Assembly: GCA_017428215.1 (NCBI GenBank)
Contig: JAFRRH010000050.1
Coordinates: 1 to 64,000 of the forward strand
DNA from: Selenomonadaceae bacterium
Lineage (GTDB): Bacteria; Bacillota; Negativicutes; Selenomonadales; Selenomonadaceae
Reading direction: 5' to 3'
Length of the DNA stretch: 64,000 nt
The position numbers and the translations under genes are program-made. Below the pieces are notes generated by a model, which saw only the letters and a program-made list of their open reading frames with translations, did not search any database and was not told where the DNA came from. The stretch's first letter is position 1. Each line of letters opens with the position of its first letter. Positions 27,658 through 35,328 of this stretch are shown here, piece by piece.

Positions 27658-27802
27658 ACCATAATTGCGTCGCAGCATAGCGCAACCCCCGAGGGGCTGC
27701 TGGAATCAGACTTACTCGGGGGTTTTTGCTTTGTGATAACGATGAAAAATTAACTTCGCAATCGTTCATGAGCATTATAAATCACGAATAGAATTTTTTC
27801 AA
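27658..27802 (-). ncRNA. Predicted antisense RNA B0 with promoter
   Basis: Minus strand TTGAAA (27797-27802), 17 bp, TATAAT (27774-27779); predicted start near 27767. It has no intact peptide gene of its own but could act on mRNAs of other units through the conserved terminator stem (27688-27727). Confidence 0.5.
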
Positions 27803-27806
27803 GACT

Positions 27807-27835
27807 TTGATAAATCTCCTCGTCTACTGTAAAAT
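27807..27835 (+). promoter_or_regulatory. Promoter of peptide B1
   Basis: TTGATA (27807-27812), 17 bp, TAAAAT (27830-27835). Its -35 lies 4 bp from the -35 of the divergent B0 antisense promoter, without the restriction-gene tail seen in later units. Confidence 0.65.
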
Positions 27836-27885
27836 AATTTCATCACGCCGTGAATCCCATTCCGGCTTTCGGAAGGGAGGTGAAA

Positions 27886-27987
27886 TTGGTGGTAGACTGT
27901 ATATTATGGTTGATACAGACAGTGCTCGGCTCCGTCATTGGCTATGGCGTCCGGGAAGTGCTTGATTGGATTCGCAAACGGCGTTGA
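27886..27987 (+). CDS. Small peptide B1, diverged member (putative type I toxin)
   Basis: 33 residues if the TTG at 27886 is used, 5 nt after AGGGAGG; this gives the same length as B2, B3 and B5. Hydrophobic first half (CILWLIQTVLGSVIGYGV), then VLDWIRKRR. Only the D-W-(L/I)-(K/R) core and the spacing match the other peptides, and its tail is basic where theirs is acidic. Likely the same functional class with different cross-regulation. Toxicity is inferred. Confidence 0.6.
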   Translation: MVVDCILWLIQTVLGSVIGYGVREVLDWIRKRR

Positions 27988-28019
27988 TTCAAGCACTGAT
28001 AAGCATTTCTAGTAGTGCT

Positions 28020-28053
28020 ACCCCGCTCGTACGGCAAAGCGACGGGGTTTTTT
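28020..28053 (+). terminator. Terminator of peptide B1 mRNA
   Basis: CCCCG...CGGGG stem with an internal CGT/GCG pairing, then TTTTTTC. Confidence 0.75.
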
Positions 28054-28059
28054 CTTTAC

Positions 28060-28192
28060 GAAAAGCACAAAACCCTCAACCGTTGGCAAGGCGGCGAGGG
28101 AATTATTTGTGTTGTTACTTGGTGAAACCGATGATGACTTTATACTATGGTTAATTACATTTACATTATATCAGCCGCGCAGAAATTTTCAA
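28060..28192 (-). ncRNA. Predicted antisense RNA B1 with promoter
   Basis: Minus strand TTGAAA (28187-28192), 16 bp, TATAAT (28165-28170). A CCCTC...GAGGG stem with T-rich sequence at about 28066-28100 may end it early, before the B1 peptide gene. Its overlap with the B1 mRNA is therefore less certain than in units 2-5. Confidence 0.45.
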
Positions 28193-28248
28193 GCGTTGAA
28201 GTCGATTTTGGGCAAATTTCTACTGTGTCCGGAGTTTTCGCTTGTAAA

Positions 28249-28277
28249 TTGAAAATTTTTATTCGGCGTTGTAAAAT
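28249..28277 (+). promoter_or_regulatory. Promoter of peptide B2
   Basis: TTGAAA (28249-28254), 17 bp, TAAAAT (28272-28277). Confidence 0.7.
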
Positions 28278-28331
28278 TCGCCTGTCGTTGTCCGACCCCG
28301 TAGTTCGTTAGGGATAAAGGGGGTGGAACCA

Positions 28332-28433
28332 ATGATAAAAGTGCTCCTCACCACCGTTAAGAGAATCGTTGAGAACATTGTTGCGCGTTCAATATACGAT
28401 TGGCTCAAAAGTCTTTTCAAGGACAATGACTGA
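28332..28433 (+). CDS. Small amphipathic peptide B2 (putative type I toxin)
   Basis: 33 residues: MIKVLLTTVKRIVENIV then ARSIYDWLKSLFKDND. Hydrophobic and charged residues alternate with helical period, with a basic first half and an acidic tail, suggesting a membrane-active helix. AAGGGGGTGG precedes ATG 28332, and an upstream CCCC can pair with this SD. The core RIV...IYDWLK is conserved in B3-B5. A toxin role is inferred from the module; a leaderless bacteriocin or PSM-like peptide is the main alternative. Confidence 0.7.
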   Translation: MIKVLLTTVKRIVENIVARSIYDWLKSLFKDND

Positions 28434-28436
28434 GCC

Positions 28437-28575
28437 GAAAATGTGCTCCAAGTGAGCGCAACCCCCGAAGGTCTGTTCGAGCAGATCGCTTCGGGGGTTT
28501 TTGCTTTGTGAAACCAACGATACGTACTCCTCAGTTCGTTCACGCACATTATATCAGTCGCGCAGAAATTTTCAA
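28437..28575 (-). ncRNA. Predicted antisense RNA B2 with promoter
   Basis: Minus strand TTGAAA (28570-28575), 16 bp, TATAAT (28548-28553); predicted start near 28541. Reads back through the whole 3' UTR of the B2 mRNA to about its stop codon. Ends inferred. Confidence 0.6.
28460..28502 (+). terminator. Terminator of peptide B2 mRNA, inside the antisense overlap
   Basis: ACCCCCGAAG...CTTCGGGGGT stem with TTTTTG after it. A smaller GCGCT/GAGCGC hairpin lies just upstream. Confidence 0.75.
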
Positions 28576-28632
28576 GCGTCGAAGTTGATTTCAGGCAAAT
28601 TTTCTACGATGTCCAAAGTTTTCGCTTGTCAG

Positions 28633-28661
28633 TTGAAAATTTCTGTTCAGCGTTGTAAAAT
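28633..28661 (+). promoter_or_regulatory. Promoter of peptide B3
   Basis: TTGAAA (28633-28638), 17 bp, TAAAAT (28656-28661). Confidence 0.7.
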
Positions 28662-28715
28662 TCGCCCGGTCGTTGTCCGACCCCAAGCTCGTTTCGGGTA
28701 AGGAGGTGGATACGA

Positions 28716-28817
28716 ATGTTTACAATTATCAAATCGATCGCTCAGAGAATCGTTGCGGGTATTGTTTCACGCCTTATATACGATTGGCTCAAATCCTTCT
28801 TAAAGGACAATGACTGA
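28716..28817 (+). CDS. Small amphipathic peptide B3 (putative type I toxin)
   Basis: 33 residues: MFTIIKSIAQRIVAGIV then SRLIYDWLKSFLKDND. Same core and length as B2 with substitutions mostly in the first half. SD AAGGAGGTGG, opposed by the conserved GACCCC in the leader. Confidence 0.7.
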   Translation: MFTIIKSIAQRIVAGIVSRLIYDWLKSFLKDND

Positions 28818-28821
28818 GCCG

Positions 28822-28964
28822 CAAATGCGCTGAAATAAATGCGCAACCCCCGAGGGTCTGTTAGCAGCAGACTTACTCGGGGGTTTTTGTTTTGCAGATA
28901 CGAATGTTTAACACCTTATCAAAATGCTCACGCACATTATAAGCCGCGTTGCAGAAATTTTCAA
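28822..28964 (-). ncRNA. Predicted antisense RNA B3 with promoter
   Basis: Minus strand TTGAAA (28959-28964), 17 bp, TATAAT (28936-28941); predicted start near 28929, running through the B3 terminator stem. Confidence 0.6.
28845..28887 (+). terminator. Terminator of peptide B3 mRNA
   Basis: ACCCCCGAG...CTCGGGGGT stem followed by TTTTGTTTTG. Confidence 0.75.
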
Positions 28965-29021
28965 GCGTCGAAGTCGATTTCGGGCAAATTTTCTACGATG
29001 TCTGGAGTTTTCGCTTGTAAG

Positions 29022-29050
29022 TTGAAAATTTTTGTTCAGCGTTGTAAAAT
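29022..29050 (+). promoter_or_regulatory. Promoter of peptide B4
   Basis: TTGAAA (29022-29027), 17 bp, TAAAAT (29045-29050). Confidence 0.7.
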
Positions 29051-29105
29051 TCGCTTGTCGTTATCCGACCCCAAAGCAGTAGTTTAGGGCAAGGGGGTGA
29101 GAACG

Positions 29106-29210
29106 ATGGGGAAATTTTTCAAAGCGATCGTAAAGAGAATCGTTGAGAGTGTCGTAGCCCGCTCAATATACGATTGGCTCAAGCATCTTTTCGAGGATAG
29201 CGACGATTGA
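29106..29210 (+). CDS. Small amphipathic peptide B4 (putative type I toxin)
   Basis: 34 residues: MGKFFKAIVKRIVESVV then ARSIYDWLKHLFEDSDD. One acidic residue longer than its sisters. SD AAGGGGGTGAG. The MGKFFKAIVK start resembles the N-terminal region of leaderless bacteriocins in composition, which keeps that alternative open. Confidence 0.7.
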   Translation: MGKFFKAIVKRIVESVVARSIYDWLKHLFEDSDD

Positions 29211-29213
29211 GCC

Positions 29214-29351
29214 TAAAATGCGCTGAAACGTAGCGCAACCCCCGAAAGGTTTTTGCAGAACCTGTTCGGGGGTTTTTGCTTTTGTGATAACGATGGGTAA
29301 TTCTTCAAAGCTCGTTCGCACACATTATATCAGTCGTGCAGAAATTTTCAA
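29214..29351 (-). ncRNA. Predicted antisense RNA B4 with promoter
   Basis: Minus strand TTGAAA (29346-29351), 16 bp, TATAAT (29324-29329); predicted start near 29317. Confidence 0.6.
29238..29278 (+). terminator. Terminator of peptide B4 mRNA
   Basis: ACCCCCGAA...TTCGGGGGT stem followed by TTTTGCTTTTG. Confidence 0.75.
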
Positions 29352-29411
29352 GCGTTGAAGTCAATTTCGGGCAAATTTTCTACGATGTCCAGAGTTTTCA
29401 AGCTTGTCTCG

Positions 29412-29440
29412 TTGAAATTTCTATCGCGCCGTTGTAAAAT
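29412..29440 (+). promoter_or_regulatory. Promoter of peptide B5
   Basis: TTGAAA (29412-29417), 17 bp, TAAAAT (29435-29440). Confidence 0.7.
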
Positions 29441-29494
29441 TCGCCTGGTCGTTGTCCGACCCCGAGCTTCTGCTCACGAAAGGGGGTGACTGCG

Positions 29495-29596
29495 ATGTTG
29501 AAGATTATTCTCGAAGTGCTTAAGAAAATCGTTGAGAGCGTTGCCGCACGTTCAATATACGATTGGCTCAAATCCCTGTTCAAGGATAACGACTGA
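29495..29596 (+). CDS. Small amphipathic peptide B5 (putative type I toxin)
   Basis: 33 residues: MLKIILEVLKKIVESVA then ARSIYDWLKSLFKDND. It is the unit next to the restriction gene and its C-terminal 16 residues equal those of B2. Leader GACCCCGAGC...GCT...GGGGG can fold to hide the SD. Confidence 0.7.
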   Translation: MLKIILEVLKKIVESVAARSIYDWLKSLFKDND

Positions 29597-29600
29597 GCCT

Positions 29601-29737
29601 GAAATACGCGCCTAAACAGCGCAACCCCCGAAAGTCTGTTGCCGCAGATACTCTCGGGGGTTTTTGCTTTGTGACCACGATGTTGAAGTAATCCTCTATT
29701 CTCGCCGTCATTATATCAGCTGAAAAAATTTTTTCAA
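29601..29737 (-). ncRNA. Predicted antisense RNA B5; promoter overlaps the restriction gene stop codon
   Basis: Minus strand TTGAAA (29732-29737), 16 bp, TATAAT (29710-29715). The TGA of the -35 box is the stop codon of the Type ISP gene (29734-29736), so the antitoxin promoter is embedded in the end of that gene. Read-through from the restriction gene would also produce this antisense RNA. Confidence 0.6.
29624..29667 (+). terminator. Terminator of peptide B5 mRNA
   Basis: ACCCCCGAAAG...CTCTCGGGGGT stem followed by TTTTGCTTTG. Confidence 0.75.
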
Positions 29738-32700
29738 GCGTCGAAGTCAATTTCGGGCAAATTTTCTACAATGTCCAGTGTTTTCAGGCTAACGGTTATC
29801 GAACTCAAGATTAAATCCAAAATGTAGCGCGGGTTGCCGTGTTCGGTCGCCCAATCGTTCGGATTATTTACAATGCCGCTCGCTTTATCCTCTTTAACTT
29901 GATAGCGGTCGATTATCCACTCCAACGGACTGCGCCCATTTACCACGTACTCAAAACTGCGCGGCGGAATATTTTTTATCGTGATGTAGTCGTTGTAAGT
30001 CAGTGTCGTCTTGTCACTCGACAGGCGCATTTTTTTTACGCGATAATCTTCGTTGAGGATTTCAACTTCAATCTGCGCGGGCGGCTCTTGCGTCTCGTAA
30101 TTTAAATGAAGCGCGGCAAGGTCTCGTCCGGCTTTGGACAGCTCCCAGAATTTTTTCGCGTCGTCTACTAAAATGATTCGTGGCAAACTTTTCTTAAGCT
30201 CCGCACTAAATTTTTCCCGATAAGCTGGCAAATGCAAGAATCCGTACACGTAATAGAAAATATCTTCCTTGCTAACGTCCACGCCGTATAAATCTTTCGC
30301 CCGATTCCAAATGAAATCTGAAACGCCGTCCCGCCGCTCCAAATTTTCCCCAAATAAATTTCCCTGCGCACCACGCTCATAATAATTCAGCGGAAAACAT
30401 TGCCCGTTAAATTGAAATTGAATGTCCGTAATTTTGTTCGTGATAAAGACAGATAAATTTTTTTCTCCGCCAATGCCGCTTACACAGATTAAAAGATTTT
30501 CCTCGCGCCCCGTCGGAAAAAATTCGTCCATTTGCCCGCGTCGATGAATCAAATATTCGCCACGATAAATTTTTTCTTGACAGAACGGGCGATAAATACC
30601 GTCAACAATCTGCGCGGCGTCAAAAATTATTTCGCGCTTGCGATTTTTATTTGCAACGGTTGAACTCGTCCAAACAATTTTTGTCGGGTCAATATCGGTT
30701 GCGTCGTGCGTGTTATAAAAATCAATCGTAGTTTGAATATTCTTTTCAAGCTCGGCTCGCGAAAAATTATAAACCCAAGAATCGCGCCCCGTTTCAAAAC
30801 CGCGTGAATTGACAACGAAGAAAGATTTAGCCGCGCCGTCGAATTTTTTATCGGGCGCAAGCGGAATGTAGCTGTCGAATTCGTCGCCGCGCTGATTAAT
30901 CCAATCGCCGCGTTCGTTCGGAGTTATAAGTTTAAATTCGTCGTTTAAGACGCTGGAAATATTTTTAATCTTGTCGAGTTTTTGCTCGCGAGTGAGATAA
31001 TCGCCGATGTCGTGATAAAAAATTTTGGCGTCGCCGTCGTGCGGAGCTTTAACCAAAATCGTAATGGCAATCGGAGCACGTGAACCGCTCCCGAAAACAT
31101 TTCCCTTTTCGCGTTGACGCAATTCGCCTTGAGTACGTGCGTTGCCGCGCAGATTATAAACATAAATCTCTGCAAACTCGTCAGCAAAACATTTGCGCAA
31201 GCCGTCCATAGCCGCGCCGTCAATCCAGCCGGCATTAGTCACGAACCCGATAATTCCCTCGTCGATACGGTCACTAGCCCAGCGAAAAGCTTTGATATAG
31301 CTGTCGTAGAGGGAATTTTTATTGGTGGCGTCGGTTTTGGCGGCGTAGGTTGCTCCGATTCGCGCTTCGAGGTTAGAATAAGTTTGATTTTGGTTGTTAT
31401 CGTTAGCGGATTTTTGTCCGACGGAATAAGGCGGGTTGCCAACGATAATTTCAATGCGCGAATTTTTCTGTTCGTTGACGCGAGCGGAATTTTCTTTCAT
31501 GACGCCGGCAAGGTTGAGAGGAATTTCGCCGCGCTCGTAAAGCTCAAAAGTGTCAGTAAAACAAATTCCCTCGAACGGCTGATAATCTTCGCGGCGGGCG
31601 TCGTTGAAAGCGTTTTCGATATTAATCGCGGCAATGTAATAGGCGAGCAAAACAATTTCATTGGCGTGCAGTTCGCGGAAATATTTCCGGAGCAAATCTT
31701 TTGGTTTAATCAAGCCGGATTGAATTAGCCGCGTTATAAAAGTGCCGGTGCCTGTGAACGGGTCGAGGACGTGAACATTTTTATCAGAGAGCGTGCGGTT
31801 AAAATTTTTCTTCAACACAGCGTCGACACTTCGCAGAATAAAATCAACGACTTCAACCGGCGTGTAGACAATTCCGAGCCGCTCAACGGTTTTGGGCACC
31901 GCCATTTTAAAAAATTTGTCGTAAAGTTCAATGATAATTTGTTGTTTTTGTTCGGCGGTCGTGGCGATTTTGCAGCGTTCACGGACGGATTGATAAAATT
32001 TTTCGAGTTGCGCGGAGTCGTCGTCGTTATCTTGCGTATCGAGGACGGCTAAAATTTTTTCCAGCGATTGCGACACGGGATTACTTTTAACGAACGAATA
32101 ATTTTCAAATATGGCGTCGAAAACCGGACGGGAAATTAAATGATGAGCTAACATTTCGACGGCTTGGGCGGGCGTGATTGACGGATTAAGATTTTTTTGG
32201 AGGTCGAAAACAAAATTGCCGAATTCGCGCTGATGAATTCCTGGAACTGAAATTAAATTTTTAATGTGTTCGATGTGGCGTTGGGCGATTTGCGCGATGT
32301 CCTTAGCCCATTGCTCCCAATATTTACGATTGCCGACGTGCTCAACCATGCGTGCGTAAAGAAAATCCTGCCACTCGCCGAAGTTTAGCGCGATTTGAAC
32401 AGAGTCATTGTCGCCGATAATCCGCGTGATAGAAATATTTTTGCTTGCCTTGTTAAGTTTAATTTCCTCGATAAAAATATCAACGCGGCGGTCGTGAGCG
32501 CGCAGGGCGTTTAAAATATCCCAAATTGGCTTGTAAGAGCTGGCGTCTAGAACGTCTTCAGGATTTTTCTCAAGCGGCACGATAACAGGAATAATAATGT
32601 AGCCGTATTTTTTGCCGGAGGCTTTGCGCATAACGCGCCCGACGGCTTGAACGATTTCGACCTTAGATTTTTTAGACGACATAAAAATCACGGCGTCGAG

Positions 32701-34278
32701 GCTTGGAACGTCGACACCCTCCGATAAACAGCGCACGTTAGTTAAAATATTGCAAGCGATTCCGTCCTTTGGAGTATCTTTAAGCCAACGCAGATTTGTT
32801 TCGCGTTCAGAACTTTTTTGCGTGCCGTCAACGTGTCTAGCTTCAACTTCGAGTAAATCTTTTTTATTTTCGGCGGCGGCATTAAAAATTTTCTTGATAA
32901 TTTTTGAGTCGGTAATTTTCGGGCAAAAGGCAACGGCGGTGTGCATGGGCGCGGGGTCTACTTCGGCGAGTTCTTCGGAAATTGTAATCATTTTTTTGGA
33001 AAGCGCGTTAATACAGCCGTCGATTTTAATTTTGTCGTCGTCGGATTTTTTATCGGCAGAAAATTTTTCGTTCAAAGTCAGCACGATAACTTTGTAATCA
33101 GACAGCAGATTTTTATCAACGGCGTCGCCGAAATTTATTCGATAAAATTCCTTGCCGTAAATATTTTCGTCGTCCATGCTCCAAACGGTTATGTCATTGA
33201 CGGCGGCTTTAGTTTTGGCGTCGGAGGTGTAGAGGCGCGGCGTCGCAGTCATGTACAAACGTTTTTTGCCGCGAATATTTTTATCGTCGTGTACAAAGGT
33301 GAATTGCGTCGCCAAATCTTTAGAGGAACCGGTTGTGCGGTGCGCCTCGTCGCAAATTATCAAGTCGAAGTCAACCTGCGCGGCGGCAACTTTATCGAGC
33401 GATTGATAAGTCGAGAAAACAACCGTCATATTTTCGCCGCTAAAAGCTGACAGCTGACGACTAATCTTTTCGGAGTCGGTAGTAGGTGGAAATGGCAAGT
33501 TGACGCTTAAAATTTCGTCGTCGGTCTTTTTAGAAACGGTAACGTCGGAGCAGACGCAAATATAATTGAAAGGCTTTTCGGCGTAGGTTGCCCATTCGTA
33601 GAGAATTTGACCGAGCAGAGAGATTGACGGCACTAAAAATAAAATTTTGCCGTTGGGATAAAGTTTTTCGGCAATTTTTAAGCTGGTATAAGTTTTGCCG
33701 GTGCCACAAGCCATAATCAATTTGCCGCGTTCGTGATTTTGGAAATGGAGTTGCGCGGCGTTGATAGCGTTTAGCTGATGTTCTCTAGGTTCGCGGAAAT
33801 AATTGACAGCTTGCTTGCCGAAAATGCCCGCGTCGAGTTTTTCCCAGTCAACTTCAGCGTTGCGCAATTTTTCGAGATTTATTTGGACAACGGGCGGCGT
33901 TTGATTCTGCAAAGATTTTTCTGCGTTGTCAGTTAAGTTATCGGAAGTGGAAATCCAAAGCCGCGCAGAAAAATTTTTCCCGTCGAAAGTCCGCGAACTG
34001 TTTGAAATAAAAGAATCAACTACAGCTTTATTAATCGGCGTTGATTCGGAATAAAATTTGCATTGCACCGCCCAAAATTCACCGTCGAGCGTTTCAGCAA
34101 CCAAATCAATTCCCAAGTCGGGTTCGCTACTAAATTCATTCCACAGATAAACTTTAGAAATTATTCCCTGATAAACTGGATAAGTCAGCAAAAAATTTTT
34201 CATAAGCCGTTCAAACTTTTTGCCGCGCTCGTAAACGTCTAGCCGCTGATAATCTGCAAGCAATTCTTCAATCGTCAT
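29734..34278 (-). CDS. Type ISP restriction-modification enzyme (nuclease-helicase-methylase)
   Basis: About 1514 residues in one chain, as in LlaGI/LlaBIII. An N-terminal Mrr-like PD-(D/E)xK nuclease carries LGIDLVAETLDGEFWAVQCKF (~55-77). A SF2 translocase follows with Walker A ACGTGKT (~192), DEAH (~312) and AVGRVMRKA. An N6-adenine methylase has motif I LDPFTGTGTF (~842) and catalytic NPPY (~951), and a target-recognition domain fills the C-terminus. It methylates host sites and cuts unmodified DNA after translocation. ATG 34278 follows AGGCGG; in-frame GTG/TTG codons lie 6-9 bp upstream. The final ~17 codons are duplicated in array B. Confidence 0.92.
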   Translation of the reverse strand: MTIEELLADYQRLDVYERGKKFERLMKNFLLTYPVYQGIISKVYLWNEFSSEPDLGIDLVAETLDGEFWAVQCKFYSESTPINKAVVDSFISNSSRTFDGKNFSARLWISTSDNLTDNAEKSLQNQTPPVVQINLEKLRNAEVDWEKLDAGIFGKQAVNYFREPREHQLNAINAAQLHFQNHERGKLIMACGTGKTYTSLKIAEKLYPNGKILFLVPSISLLGQILYEWATYAEKPFNYICVCSDVTVSKKTDDEILSVNLPFPPTTDSEKISRQLSAFSGENMTVVFSTYQSLDKVAAAQVDFDLIICDEAHRTTGSSKDLATQFTFVHDDKNIRGKKRLYMTATPRLYTSDAKTKAAVNDITVWSMDDENIYGKEFYRINFGDAVDKNLLSDYKVIVLTLNEKFSADKKSDDDKIKIDGCINALSKKMITISEELAEVDPAPMHTAVAFCPKITDSKIIKKIFNAAAENKKDLLEVEARHVDGTQKSSERETNLRWLKDTPKDGIACNILTNVRCLSEGVDVPSLDAVIFMSSKKSKVEIVQAVGRVMRKASGKKYGYIIIPVIVPLEKNPEDVLDASSYKPIWDILNALRAHDRRVDIFIEEIKLNKASKNISITRIIGDNDSVQIALNFGEWQDFLYARMVEHVGNRKYWEQWAKDIAQIAQRHIEHIKNLISVPGIHQREFGNFVFDLQKNLNPSITPAQAVEMLAHHLISRPVFDAIFENYSFVKSNPVSQSLEKILAVLDTQDNDDDSAQLEKFYQSVRERCKIATTAEQKQQIIIELYDKFFKMAVPKTVERLGIVYTPVEVVDFILRSVDAVLKKNFNRTLSDKNVHVLDPFTGTGTFITRLIQSGLIKPKDLLRKYFRELHANEIVLLAYYIAAINIENAFNDARREDYQPFEGICFTDTFELYERGEIPLNLAGVMKENSARVNEQKNSRIEIIVGNPPYSVGQKSANDNNQNQTYSNLEARIGATYAAKTDATNKNSLYDSYIKAFRWASDRIDEGIIGFVTNAGWIDGAAMDGLRKCFADEFAEIYVYNLRGNARTQGELRQREKGNVFGSGSRAPIAITILVKAPHDGDAKIFYHDIGDYLTREQKLDKIKNISSVLNDEFKLITPNERGDWINQRGDEFDSYIPLAPDKKFDGAAKSFFVVNSRGFETGRDSWVYNFSRAELEKNIQTTIDFYNTHDATDIDPTKIVWTSSTVANKNRKREIIFDAAQIVDGIYRPFCQEKIYRGEYLIHRRGQMDEFFPTGREENLLICVSGIGGEKNLSVFITNKITDIQFQFNGQCFPLNYYERGAQGNLFGENLERRDGVSDFIWNRAKDLYGVDVSKEDIFYYVYGFLHLPAYREKFSAELKKSLPRIILVDDAKKFWELSKAGRDLAALHLNYETQEPPAQIEVEILNEDYRVKKMRLSSDKTTLTYNDYITIKNIPPRSFEYVVNGRSPLEWIIDRYQVKEDKASGIVNNPNDWATEHGNPRYILDLILSSITVSLKTLDIVENLPEIDFDA

Positions 34279-34330
34279 TGGCAACACCGCCTAAAAATTT
34301 TTTTTGATTTTATCACACCGATTGAAACTA

Positions 34331-34362
34331 AAAAAGCCCCGCGATTGTGCGAGGCTTTTAGT
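34331..34362 (-). terminator. Terminator at the end of the tad operon
   Basis: Minus strand AGCCTCGCAC...GCGGGGCT stem followed by TTTTTTAG. Confidence 0.75.
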
Positions 34363-35328
34363 TTACGGCATTAGACCCATATTATTTAGGACACTGATAA
34401 TCGGTGGCAACAGGATAATTATAAAAATCGTTGGGAATATCAGTAGCACCAACGGGAACAAAATTTTTATCGGGGCTTTCAGAGCCTTAGCCTTGATTCG
34501 TTGCTGATAACGTTCGCGCATGTTCTTTGCCTGTTCGACAAGTGTTTTGCCCATGCTCGTGCCCAATCGTTCGGATTGAATAACCGACGTTGTAAATAAA
34601 TACATATCTTCCAAATCGCACCGATTAGCCATTTCGTGTAGGGCTTCTTTTTTTGATAAGCCAAGCCGTAAATCTTTTTGCATTTGGCGGAACTCGTCCA
34701 TTAACGCTCCCGAAGAGCGGCGCAGAATTCTATCAACCGACGCGTCGAAAGATAATCCCGCCTGTACGCTTACACTTAGCAAATCTAAAAATGGCGGCAG
34801 TTCGGATATAATTTTTTCTTGCCGCTCCTGAATTTTCGTCCTTAAGTAAGACATTGGCAAAATTACCCCGATTGCTATTAACATTAATAACATAACCAGC
34901 CGCTGAATCAACATTAAATCCGACGTGAAAAAAATAAACAAGCCCGCGCCAAAGCAGATAACTATTGTCGTGCCCCAAGCGAAAATTACTTTGTCGACGC
35001 TCCAGACGTTTTGTTTACCGGCAACAACTATTTGGCGTTCGATTGTCTTAAAAATTGCTCGCGGTGCCATTCGCATAAAAAATTTTTGTATGGTGTCTCT
35101 TATCGGCGTGATGATTCGTTCCGTAAAAGACAGCGACTCCCAATCGCGGGTTGTCATCACGGCTGAAGGTCTTCGCTCCTCTGCAAAACGAACAGTCGTC
35201 TCCGATAAACTTTGCAAGCGAACTTTCGTTTGGAATTGCTCCATGCTCTTAACTTTTTTTATCACTATGCAAAGGAAAACGAATACCGATAAGCCCGCGA
35301 AGACTGACACAAATAAAATCATTTCCAT
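34363..35328 (-). CDS. tadC: Tad pilus inner-membrane protein, TadC-like
   Basis: 321 residues, type II secretion F family. An N-terminal membrane helix, a cytoplasmic segment, a helix pair near 125-175, the F domain (LPPFLDLLSVSVQAGLSFDASVDRI) and a C-terminal helix (ILFPLVLLIFPTIFIIILLP). With TadB it forms the membrane platform driven by TadA. Its start overlaps the end of tadA by 10 bp, implying translational coupling. Confidence 0.88.
   Translation of the reverse strand: MEMILFVSVFAGLSVFVFLCIVIKKVKSMEQFQTKVRLQSLSETTVRFAEERRPSAVMTTRDWESLSFTERIITPIRDTIQKFFMRMAPRAIFKTIERQIVVAGKQNVWSVDKVIFAWGTTIVICFGAGLFIFFTSDLMLIQRLVMLLMLIAIGVILPMSYLRTKIQERQEKIISELPPFLDLLSVSVQAGLSFDASVDRILRRSSGALMDEFRQMQKDLRLGLSKKEALHEMANRCDLEDMYLFTTSVIQSERLGTSMGKTLVEQAKNMRERYQQRIKAKALKAPIKILFPLVLLIFPTIFIIILLPPIISVLNNMGLMP

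Larger units (their letters stand above)
27605..29733. repeat. Array B: tandem small-peptide/antisense-RNA units next to the Type ISP gene
   Basis: One truncated and five complete units. Units 2-5 repeat every ~380-390 bp and are highly similar; unit 1 is diverged. Each complete unit has a plus-strand peptide promoter (TTGAAA-17-TAAAAT), a leader with CCCC opposed to a GGGG SD, a 33-34-codon peptide gene, a GC-rich terminator, and a minus-strand TTGAAA-16/17-TATAAT promoter. After the latter, units carry ~55 bp matching the last ~17 codons of the restriction gene (tails at about 28193, 28576, 28965 and 29352; the true gene end is at 29734). Confidence 0.88.

Noticed and set aside
27522..27660. 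A T-box riboswitch ahead of ileS
   Set aside because: The gap is short, has no T-box core sequence, and is occupied by the B0 remnant.
27660..29667. The CCCCCGAG...CTCGGGGG stems as transposon ends or integration sites
   Set aside because: Each is followed by a T-run and sits just after a peptide stop codon, which fits transcription terminators.
27660..29700. CRISPR array interpretation of the regular repeats
   Set aside because: The repeat period is ~385 bp, the whole unit repeats, and there are no short repeat-spacer alternations or cas genes.
30000..34000. Several long plus-strand frames opposite the Type ISP gene
   Set aside because: They are antisense shadows of a well-supported coding frame and lack recognisable domains.
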